DNA of 14,399 nucleotides. Origin: an uncultured Eubacteriales bacterium. Lineage in GTDB: Bacteria > Bacillota > Clostridia > Lachnospirales > Lachnospiraceae. Shown here piece after piece: positions 1 to 6,791 of the stretch. The notes below the pieces were generated by a model that saw only the letters and a program-made list of their open reading frames with translations, had not been told where the DNA came from and did not search any database. The number at the start of each line of letters is the position of its first letter. Position 1 is the first letter of the stretch. The stretch spans positions 1 through 14,399 of the forward strand of contig CACYBV010000062.1 of assembly GCA_902772745.1 (NCBI GenBank). The letters run 5' to 3'. Position numbers and translations under genes: made by a program.

Positions 1-1
1 C

Positions 2-394
2 CTCATGGGCGTAATTGCAATCGGCGTATTCATTTTCATCGAATATAAGAAAATCGAGGGAACCATTGAAACGATCCAGAAAAGCGTGGATTCCATCGAT
101 ACCGAGGAGATCAACAAAGCCATTGTCGAACTTACCGGCGCCGCCAATTCCCTGCGCCAGGTAGATACGGATCAGCTGAATGATTCCGTCTCCGCACTCG
201 AAGACGCTGCAGCCAATCTCTCGGAGATGGATATCGAAGAACTCAACAAAGCCATAGCCGCACTGGAACTTGCGGCGAAAAATCTCAGCGAAATGGATAT
301 CGAACAGCTGAACGGGCTCGTGGAGTCCCTGAACAACGTGGCGGATTCTCTGGAAACGACAGCCGAAAATATCAGGAACCTCTTTACATTCTGA
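2..394 (+). CDS. Membrane-anchored coiled-coil protein with 22-residue repeats (5' end outside window)
   Basis: I do not recognise a named family. The reading frame is already open at the window edge (Leu then Met at base 5). A hydrophobic stretch of about 12 residues (GVIAIGVFIFI) begins at once, so the visible part is probably the end of a single N-terminal membrane helix and the true start lies upstream. A basic junction (YKK) suggests that the rest of the chain faces the cytoplasm. About 100 residues of acidic, Ala/Leu-rich sequence follow without Cys, Pro or predicted beta segments, which reads as a long alpha-helical coiled coil. It contains four 22-residue repeats and ends in NLFTF. 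The next gene starts 24 bases downstream behind an AGGACA ribosome site, so the two are probably co-transcribed. A role as a membrane-tethered spacer or oligomerising rod is inference. Confidence 0.7.
   Translation, partial: LMGVIAIGVFIFIEYKKIEGTIETIQKSVDSIDTEEINKAIVELTGAANSLRQVDTDQLNDSVSALEDAAANLSEMDIEELNKAIAALELAAKNLSEMDIEQLNGLVESLNNVADSLETTAENIRNLFTF
95..358 (+). repeat. Four tandem 66-bp units encoding 22-residue helical repeats
   Basis: Four consecutive 22-residue units align without gaps. They begin IDTEEINKAIV, VDTDQLNDSVS, MDIEELNKAIA and MDIEQLNGLVE, and each ends in an A-A/V-x-(N/S/D)-(S/N)-L pattern. Twenty-two residues equal two hendecads (11-mers), the period of a slightly right-handed coiled coil, rather than three heptads. 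Units 3 and 4 are the most alike at DNA level and share ATGGATATCGAA, which suggests a recent duplication. An extra 11-residue half unit follows at the C-terminus. Confidence 0.8.
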
Positions 395-418
395 AGATAA
401 AACAGACAGGACAAAGAA

Positions 419-1162
419 ATGACAGAAAAAAGTATCCTCTCACTGGCTCCTTACCTCCGGATTAAGAACAGCGACCGCTGTTCTTTCGGCGGAAGCCAGA
501 CCTGGTTTGAAAAAAAGGACGGTTTTTTCGACCGTACGCGCCATAACGGCGGCTGCGGTCTTGTAGCTGTCTGTGACTTTATGCTCTGGTACTGCCTGAA
601 AAACCGGCTGGTCCCGAAAAACTTCCCGCCTTCCATCCTGAATGACGGCGATTATGTACTTGAAAAAAGCGAATATCTGGAGTTTCTTCGTTATGTCAGC
701 CGTCACGGTTATCCGATTCTGCCTAAATTCGGTTCGTTTTCCTTTTCAATGGCGGCCTTTATCAATCGTTTCCTTGCATCGGTCAACAGCACAAAACGCA
801 TTAAGTTCCTCTGGCAGAATAATCCGAAAAAACGTCTTCTGTTAGCTGAAGAGTCCATCCGAAACGGTTACCCTGTCCTCTTCATTATCGGTCCCAGGGT
901 GCTCTCTCCAGGAAAGCGCGGCGTGAATTTCTACCGGATGGATGCTGATGGAAAACTGCACCTGTCGCATCGGAATGTCAGCGGACATTTCGTCATGCTG
1001 ACCGGCATCTGCCGCTATCAGGATCTCAAAAAGCCGGTGCTTTTCGAGATCTCCTCCTGGGGCGAGAAATACTATATCAGCTCCGAAGAATATACCGAAT
1101 ACATTCACCGCTGCTCCATGCCCGCTGTCTGCGGTATGTTCACCCTGCAGGAGAAAAGCTGA
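419..1162 (+). CDS. Putative papain-like/C39-like cysteine hydrolase
   Basis: The 247-residue protein has no signal peptide or membrane helix. Three blocks, in order, match the layout of papain-fold or C39-like enzymes. HNGGCGLVAVCDF (Cys46) resembles the nucleophile at the head of a helix. SGHFVMLTG (His190) resembles the GH(F/Y)VVVTG strand of C39 peptidases. EISSWGEKYYISSEEY (212-215 SSWG) resembles the papain NSWG motif, but with Ser where the Asn should be. The N-terminal third is basic and aromatic. The likely ribosome site is AGG at 408-410, eight bases before the ATG. The gene follows the coiled-coil membrane protein and ends directly before a hairpin terminator. The fold assignment rests on motif order only, and the substrate is unknown. 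It may be a cytosolic peptidase, or an inactive relative that binds peptides. Confidence 0.6.
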   Translation: MTEKSILSLAPYLRIKNSDRCSFGGSQTWFEKKDGFFDRTRHNGGCGLVAVCDFMLWYCLKNRLVPKNFPPSILNDGDYVLEKSEYLEFLRYVSRHGYPILPKFGSFSFSMAAFINRFLASVNSTKRIKFLWQNNPKKRLLLAEESIRNGYPVLFIIGPRVLSPGKRGVNFYRMDADGKLHLSHRNVSGHFVMLTGICRYQDLKKPVLFEISSWGEKYYISSEEYTEYIHRCSMPAVCGMFTLQEKS

Positions 1163-1192
1163 CGGCGGTCTTCCTTCACTGAAAGACCGCCG
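1163..1192. terminator. Hairpin terminator shared by two convergent transcription units
   Basis: CGGCGGTCTT (1163-1172) pairs perfectly with AAGACCGCCG (1183-1192) around a 10-base loop. It starts immediately after the plus-strand stop codon and lies 26 bases beyond the minus-strand stop at 1219. Read on the plus strand a short TTTT follows eight bases later. Read on the minus strand CTTTTC follows four bases later. The T tracts are weak in both directions, but the position between converging genes fits a bidirectional terminator. Confidence 0.65.
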
Positions 1193-1218
1193 GAAGAGAT
1201 GTTTTGAGAAAGCGGACT

Positions 1219-4200
1219 TTACTCTGTTCTGAGTGCCGTCACCGGATCGGAGCGCGAGGCTTTTTTCGCGGGAATCAGGCCGCCGAGAAGCGTCAGCACC
1301 GTGCTCAGGATGACCAGCCCGACTGCCGATATGACAGGAAGGACCGCACGGATATTCTGCCCTGTGAGCTTTCTGAGAATGATATTTGCCGGGATCAGCA
1401 GGAGTTCCGTAATCAACACGCCGATCAGCCCCGCAAGAACGCCGATAATCACCGTTTCCGCGTTGAAGACCTCGGAAATATTGTGTTTGGACGCGCCGAT
1501 TGCCCGCAGGATACCGATCTCCTTTTTACGTTCCAGAACGCTGATATAGGTTATGACACCGATCATGATGGAACTTACGATGAGTGAAATCGCGACGAAT
1601 GCGATCAGGACATAGCTGATTGCGTCCACGATATTTGTCACTGCCCCCATCAGTGTCCCGACGATATCCGTGTATGTGATGACTTTCTCTTCTTCTCCGC
1701 CTGCCTCCATGGACTCATTATATCGGGTAAGAATCTCCTTGATCTCGCTTTTGCTCTCAAAATCGATCGGATAGATACTGATGGAGTTCGGCTCATCTCT
1801 CGAAATATAACCGAATTTCTGCAGATTTCCGCTGTAACTCGATGCTTCGGAACTCATTAATGAACTCAAAAGTTCCATCAGTTCTTCATCACTGAAATTC
1901 ATGCTGATGGATTTACTGAAAGCATCCGCATCAAAATTCAGGGAATCTCCCATCTTTCCGATCACTTCTTCGAACATTTTCGGAAGTTCCCCGGTAATTT
2001 TTTCACTGACCGCAGTTATTGCATTAGTCATCATCTCGGAAACCTGAATGCTCACAGAACCGACAAAGCCTCCGATCGCATGAGAAAGCGCAGTCTGCAG
2101 TCCGGATGTATCAATTGCCTGGTCCGCAGCGTTTCGGATGATCTGTGCCGCCTGATCCGTTTCCAGAAAGGCGCGGAAGGATTCCCGCATCCTCGAGAGC
2201 CGCGGTGCATTGTTCTCTTCTGCCCAGGTTTCATAGCCCGAAAGCAGCGCTTCGCGAAGCGGTGCAAGTTCTTCGGGTGTAACAACAGTCTCCGCGGCTT
2301 TCCTGAGAAGATCTCCGACAGCCTCCCGGATCACCGCTGTACCCTGCTCGGAAGCGAGGTATTCATCAATCAGTCCGTTTGCCTCATCCGGATCTGTTAT
2401 TTCCCGTTCCGCAAGAAACTCCTGATATCCAAGGAGAATCTTCCCGGCAAAAACCCGCATCTCATCTTCGGTTATCACCCGGCTCATATACATCTGTGTC
2501 AGTTCAGACACAGCCTCGCTGATCGCCGCATTTGCCTCATCCGTTTCCAGATATTCCCGGAGAGAATCCGGAAGTTCCGACCAGCTGGTTGCCGGATCGC
2601 TCTCCGAATATTCCGTATAAGCGGTCACGAGTTCGGAGGCCAAATTCTCCATGTTGTCCGGTGACAGATTGACCTGGACGCCCGAAAGCATTGATCCGAA
2701 ATTCATCTCCGGTACATCCAGCTCAAAATCAGATTCCGAAAGCAGATCCGTAAAGTCCATGCCCGAAAACGCATCGGAAAAATCCAAATCCAGATCGTCC
2801 GCATCGAAACTGAAGGCTTCCTTCATCGCCTCCTCGTCCACAGTAAACAGGGACTCCATGTCGAGCGCACGATGTTCCGTATCACCAAAAGCCTTCCCGG
2901 TAATGACGTCCGTTTCCGGATCGCGCATCTGTGCCTTTACTACTTCGCTCGACAGCGCCATATCCATGCAGTGATAGGTCAGCGACGCAGGATAATTGAT
3001 TCCGTACTGCAGCATGGTCACAGAGGCGCCTTCCCTGGGCTGAACAACTCCGACGATCGTCAGGTCTTCACCGGATTCTATCAGTTCATTCATAAATGCC
3101 CGGTCTTCCCGTTTGTCCGTATAAACCCGGTATTCGCTGTCGTAACTGTAGCAGTCACTGGCGTTTATCAGTTTGAAACTGATCCCGATAAAATCCTCAT
3201 AGTGAAATTCCTGTGCGGATTCCTGAAGATTGATGTTTTTACCCGAAAGGAAATCGGAAATCATCGTGTCAAGTTCCGTCGTATCCTTCATGTCAAGATC
3301 ATAAAGAGCGATGTCGGTAATCAGTCCCTTCCCGGTCAGAACCAGCACACATTCCTGATAGGTTTCAGGCCAGTGTCCGGCTTTTACTTCATATTGATCA
3401 AGATACAGTTCTTCACTCTCCGGAAGCGCGTGAAAAATGTCTGTGGAGCTCATCTGGCTGAACATGGATGCCAGTCCGCCCGACGAATAGGAATAACCCA
3501 TGGAAGCCATCAATGTGTCCGGATTCACCTGGCGGTAGCCATCCTTCTTCCTGATGTAGATCAACGGAGAAATTGCATAGCTGTACTCCACAGCATTTGC
3601 ATAATCCATGATATGGCTTTCCCGGCCGTCCAGAAATTTCTTCAGTGAAACGAGGTCATTGGTCGTCAGGGTTGAAAACAGTGAGGAAACGATCTGCCGT
3701 TCCCGAACCTCATGAACGGTATCTTCCTCTCCGCCCGTCTCTTCTGCATCGTCGCTTTCCTCAGCCCGTTCAAGAATACTGCCGATATCAAAGCTGAAGC
3801 TTGTGATTGACAGCGGATATTCTTTCAGCGTTTCTTCTTCCTGGTTTTTGATATACAGGTTGACACCGTTTGAAAGCGACATGATCAGTGCGATGCCGAT
3901 AATACCGATAGAGCCTGCAAAGGCGATCAGGATCGTCCTGGTAAGCTTGCTCCTAAGATTGTTGAAACTCAGCGCCAGCGCAGTGAAAAAGGACATGCGG
4001 GCGCGTCCGAGATTCCTGTGAGCGGCTTCGTCCGCCGCATTGTCAGGCGTATAAGGGTCGCTGTCCGAGGTGATCCTGCCGTCCCGAAGCCGGACAATCC
4101 GGGTTGCATACTGTTCCGCAAGCTCCGGATTGTGCGTAACCATGACGACCAGCCGATCTCGCGCGACGTCTTTCAGAAGATCCATTACCTGCACACTGGT

Positions 4201-4725
4201 ATCGCTGTCCAAAGCGCCTGTCGGTTCATCCGCGAGAAGAATATCCGGATCGTTCACCAGGGCACGCGCAATCGCGACGCGCTGCATCTGCCCGCCGGAA
4301 AGCTGGTTCGGCTTTTTGAAAATATGATCCTTAAGACCGACTTTTTCCAGCGCTTCCTTTGCCCGCTCTTTCCGCTCTGTGCCGGAAATGCCGCTGATCG
4401 TCAGCGCAAGCTCCACATTGGCAAGAACCGTCTGGTGCGGGATCAGATTATAACTCTGGAATACGAACCCGACTGTATGGTTGCGGTACGAATCCCAGTC
4501 CCGGTCCCGGTATTTCTTCGTGGAAACGTTATTGATAATCAGGTCTCCGGAGTCATAGCGGTCAAGTCCGCCGATAATATTCAGAAGCGTGGTTTTCCCG
4601 GAACCGGAGGGACCGAGAACCGCAACAAATTCACTGTCTCGGAACGCAAGAGAGACATGGTCAAGTGCCCTCTGTATAAGTGTCCCCGTCCGATATTCCT
4701 TGCTGATGTCCACAACCTGAAGCAT
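1219..4725 (-). CDS. Fused ABC ATPase/permease (MacB/FtsX-like) with a giant extracellular domain
   Basis: One chain of 1168 residues carries a complete ABC ATPase and an FtsX/MacB-type permease. In the ATPase, Walker A is GPSGSGKTT (38-46), the Q-loop is Gln90, the signature is LSGGQ (142-146), Walker B is ILLADEP (162-168) and the H-loop is His198. The first membrane helix is about 264-284. About 750 extracellular residues follow, then three helices near 1037-1060, 1090-1114 and 1130-1150. The hallmark cytoplasmic loop RKKEIGILRAIGAS (1066-1079) and the C-terminal PAKKASRSDPVTALR are present. The extracellular part is several times larger than in MacB and includes three 64-residue helical repeats and Asp-rich stretches. 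In this family ATP hydrolysis usually drives movement of the outer domain rather than classical transport. The ATG shares one base with the preceding stop (TAATG). The substrate is unknown. Confidence 0.93.
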   Translation of the reverse strand: MLQVVDISKEYRTGTLIQRALDHVSLAFRDSEFVAVLGPSGSGKTTLLNIIGGLDRYDSGDLIINNVSTKKYRDRDWDSYRNHTVGFVFQSYNLIPHQTVLANVELALTISGISGTERKERAKEALEKVGLKDHIFKKPNQLSGGQMQRVAIARALVNDPDILLADEPTGALDSDTSVQVMDLLKDVARDRLVVMVTHNPELAEQYATRIVRLRDGRITSDSDPYTPDNAADEAAHRNLGRARMSFFTALALSFNNLRSKLTRTILIAFAGSIGIIGIALIMSLSNGVNLYIKNQEEETLKEYPLSITSFSFDIGSILERAEESDDAEETGGEEDTVHEVRERQIVSSLFSTLTTNDLVSLKKFLDGRESHIMDYANAVEYSYAISPLIYIRKKDGYRQVNPDTLMASMGYSYSSGGLASMFSQMSSTDIFHALPESEELYLDQYEVKAGHWPETYQECVLVLTGKGLITDIALYDLDMKDTTELDTMISDFLSGKNINLQESAQEFHYEDFIGISFKLINASDCYSYDSEYRVYTDKREDRAFMNELIESGEDLTIVGVVQPREGASVTMLQYGINYPASLTYHCMDMALSSEVVKAQMRDPETDVITGKAFGDTEHRALDMESLFTVDEEAMKEAFSFDADDLDLDFSDAFSGMDFTDLLSESDFELDVPEMNFGSMLSGVQVNLSPDNMENLASELVTAYTEYSESDPATSWSELPDSLREYLETDEANAAISEAVSELTQMYMSRVITEDEMRVFAGKILLGYQEFLAEREITDPDEANGLIDEYLASEQGTAVIREAVGDLLRKAAETVVTPEELAPLREALLSGYETWAEENNAPRLSRMRESFRAFLETDQAAQIIRNAADQAIDTSGLQTALSHAIGGFVGSVSIQVSEMMTNAITAVSEKITGELPKMFEEVIGKMGDSLNFDADAFSKSISMNFSDEELMELLSSLMSSEASSYSGNLQKFGYISRDEPNSISIYPIDFESKSEIKEILTRYNESMEAGGEEEKVITYTDIVGTLMGAVTNIVDAISYVLIAFVAISLIVSSIMIGVITYISVLERKKEIGILRAIGASKHNISEVFNAETVIIGVLAGLIGVLITELLLIPANIILRKLTGQNIRAVLPVISAVGLVILSTVLTLLGGLIPAKKASRSDPVTALRTE
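2080..2655 (-). repeat. Three tandem 64-residue repeats in the extracellular domain of the ABC protein
   Basis: Residues 691-754, 755-818 and 819-882 align end to end with no gaps. Column 13 is Tyr in all three. Columns 35-36 are YL, YL and FL. Column 45 is Ile and column 48 is Ala in all three. Copies 1 and 2 also share EYL at 34-36, EAV at 47-49 and V-(I/V)-T at 60-62. The sequences are predicted helical, rich in Glu and Ala and lack Cys. Copy 3 diverges after column 50. The underlying 192-bp units have diverged at DNA level, so this is an old duplication. Confidence 0.8.
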
Positions 4726-5189
4726 TAAAACACTATTCCCTTCTCAAGGATCCGAACCAGCGTTTCCAGTCCTTCCCTGTCTTCTTCTGAAAAACGCGCC
4801 TCTATGGGACTGTCAATGTCCAGCACGCCGAGAATTCTGCCTTCCGCATCCCGGATCGGGACAACAATTTCGGAAAGGCTTGCCGAATCGCAGGCGATAT
4901 GCCCCGGGAAATCGTGAACGTTTTTCACTAGTATCGTCCGATTTTCCTGTACCGCAGTTCCGCAGACGCCTCTCCCGACCGGGATATGAATACATGCGGT
5001 TTTCCCTTGAAACGGTCCCAAAACCAGAGTGCCATCATCCTGCAGCAGGTAGAAGCCAGCCCAGTTCAGCCGGTCCATCGTCATAAAAAGCAGTGCGGAA
5101 GTATTGGAAAGAAGCGGAACATAGCGCGGTTCCTCATCAATCAGTTCCTGAAGCTGTTTCTGAAGCAATCTGTAATCTGTAAGCGTCAT
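4725..5189 (-). CDS. msrC: Free methionine-(R)-sulfoxide reductase, GAF-domain type
   Basis: This cytosolic enzyme reduces free L-methionine-(R)-sulfoxide to methionine, with thioredoxin as the usual electron donor in the family. The 154-residue chain is a single GAF domain of normal family length. Key blocks are MDRLNWAGFYLL, GKTACIHIPVGRGVCGTA and VHDFPGHIACDSASLSEIVVPI. Three cysteines lie at 66, 76 and 100. Their spacing (10 and 24 residues) equals that of the catalytic and resolving cysteines Cys84, Cys94 and Cys118 of E. coli MsrC/YebR, so the enzyme should be active. Start and stop codons overlap with both neighbours: ATGA with the lipoprotein gene upstream and TAATG with the ABC gene downstream. 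This indicates translational coupling. An AGGAG ribosome site lies inside the upstream gene. Only this free-amino-acid reductase, and no protein-repair Msr, is present here. Confidence 0.95.
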   Translation of the reverse strand: MTLTDYRLLQKQLQELIDEEPRYVPLLSNTSALLFMTMDRLNWAGFYLLQDDGTLVLGPFQGKTACIHIPVGRGVCGTAVQENRTILVKNVHDFPGHIACDSASLSEIVVPIRDAEGRILGVLDIDSPIEARFSEEDREGLETLVRILEKGIVF

Positions 5190-6733
5190 TTTCCGGATTC
5201 TCCTGTTCCGCCTAAGAGCGCTTCCGCGCCCTGTTCCATGATTTCTTCCCGTGTCATCATCAGGACGAAGCTGCCGGGACGGTCTTCTTTGGGACAGGCA
5301 TTCAGCCAGGTCTCATACAGCTGCATATCCTGTGTCACCCGCTGTTCATCATGCGATTCCACTTTATAGGAAGTGTCTTCGTAACTTGCGACCATCTCGG
5401 AGCGTATCGTTCCGTCTTCCTGCAGTTCGTAGTAAATATCCATAATGAATCCAGAATCCCCGCCGGTACAGAAAACGCCCGGACATTCTGTCCCGGGTGC
5501 AGTGTAGAAAAGGCACTCGCGGAAACCGGCGTCTCCAAGATACCTGAAAGATCCGTTCTCCGGCTCGTAGACATGGGCGGTTCTTGCGGACAGCGCCGCG
5601 CTCCCGTTTGTGATCAGAAGCTCCGGTGCTCCGTCACCGTTCATGTCATGAAGGCCGAAACGTATTTCCGATGCTCCGTCGCCCGTATAATACTCGGGTC
5701 CGCTCTCAAGATACTCCGAACCTTCAAGATAATACATCAGGTCCTCTGAAAGCCCCTGAGTCCCGCCGAGCATACGGATTTCGGACCGGAGGAATTCCGC
5801 CGCCTGATCCCGGCTCATTCCGTATTCTTCCGCAGAAGCCGACAGGGAAAAGAACCCTTCTTCTTTCAGACGGTCACCTCTGTACAGGAGAACATTTTCC
5901 ATCCCCGAAAGCAGTGACCGGACAACTTCCTGACCGCTTTCCCTGGTGCATTCCGTACCCATGTAGAAAAAGGTTCCGCCGAAAAGCGGATCGTCTCCCG
6001 CTGAAAGATGCTGCATCAGAAGCTCTGTCCGCTGCAGACTTCTGTCGGAAATCGGTTCGTAATAGTACCAGTATTTTTTCTCTGCGTCCTCCGGATCGGC
6101 TGAGTACTCGTACATCCGCCGATCGTCCGCAATGGTAAAGAAGCACCAGGAATGTCCTTCCTCCGGATCTGGAGGCAGCTTCAGCGAGAAAATATCTGAG
6201 ACTTCCTCTCCATACGGGGAAACAATATGCAGAATCTCCGACGCATCTGCACTGCTTTCGGGAGAGCCCGAATTTCCGGCCGGAGACGCGCCCGGATCCG
6301 CCGTATTTTCCGCTGTCAGATAAAGGAGCTCCGGCAGTCCGTTCCCGCAGATATCGCAGAGCGCCGCCTGTGCCCCGGTACTTACCGGTCCAAAACCCCC
6401 ACGGCTTTCCCGTAATATTTTATAATACTTCTGATATGCATTCAGGAAATCCTCTTCATCCGCCGGTTCCACGACAGTCTCAGCCGTCGTCTCTTCTGTA
6501 CGTTCTTCGGCAGCATCGGTATTTTCTTCTGTGCCGCCCGTTTCGCTGCCGCTTTCCGGCGGTGCGGCGTTTTCCGTCTCCCCTGCCGTTATCACCGCCG
6601 TTTCCGAAGTACCGGCTTCCACAGAAACATAAGAATCCGTGATTTTACAGCCGATAAGCGGCAAAAACAGCATCAATACGAGTATCAGCGCGCATATCGG
6701 ATTTTCTCTGTGTCTGAATCCGTATTTTGTCAA
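5186..6733 (-). CDS. Secreted lipoprotein with Glu/Thr-rich linker and FG-GAP-like motifs
   Basis: I place the start at the TTG at 6733-6731. GGGAGAGA lies just upstream, and the resulting signal peptide is short and typical: RHRE charge region, hydrophobic ALILVLMLFLPLIG, then lipobox LIGC with Cys29 as the lipidated residue. A GTG at 6775 would give a longer, less plausible N-terminus with no good ribosome site. After Cys29 comes a low-complexity acidic Thr/Glu/Ala linker to about residue 95, then a globular part of about 420 residues. Two segments, DICGNGLPEL (127-136) and DMNGDGAPEL (363-372), resemble the calcium-binding loop of FG-GAP/VCBS repeats; only the second keeps the full D-x-N-x-D pattern. 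The protein should sit on the outer face of the membrane. It is the second gene of a four-gene operon and overlaps msrC by four bases. Function unknown, probably binding. Confidence 0.85.
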   Translation of the reverse strand: MTKYGFRHRENPICALILVLMLFLPLIGCKITDSYVSVEAGTSETAVITAGETENAAPPESGSETGGTEENTDAAEERTEETTAETVVEPADEEDFLNAYQKYYKILRESRGGFGPVSTGAQAALCDICGNGLPELLYLTAENTADPGASPAGNSGSPESSADASEILHIVSPYGEEVSDIFSLKLPPDPEEGHSWCFFTIADDRRMYEYSADPEDAEKKYWYYYEPISDRSLQRTELLMQHLSAGDDPLFGGTFFYMGTECTRESGQEVVRSLLSGMENVLLYRGDRLKEEGFFSLSASAEEYGMSRDQAAEFLRSEIRMLGGTQGLSEDLMYYLEGSEYLESGPEYYTGDGASEIRFGLHDMNGDGAPELLITNGSAALSARTAHVYEPENGSFRYLGDAGFRECLFYTAPGTECPGVFCTGGDSGFIMDIYYELQEDGTIRSEMVASYEDTSYKVESHDEQRVTQDMQLYETWLNACPKEDRPGSFVLMMTREEIMEQGAEALLGGTGESGK

Positions 6734-6791
6734 AATTCTCTCCCAGTAAACTTTTTGTGCAGCTGTCCGCAGCACAGTCCTGTTTTTTTCT

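Noticed and set aside
2872..3648. Plus-strand frame of 258 residues, and other long plus-strand frames inside 1219-4725
   Set aside because: They are antisense to a well-supported ABC transporter gene and lack ribosome sites or recognisable motifs.
6757..6775. Hairpin between the zinc-ribbon and lipoprotein genes as a terminator
   Set aside because: The stem has a central T-T mismatch and is followed by A residues, not T, on the transcribed strand, so read-through within the operon is expected.
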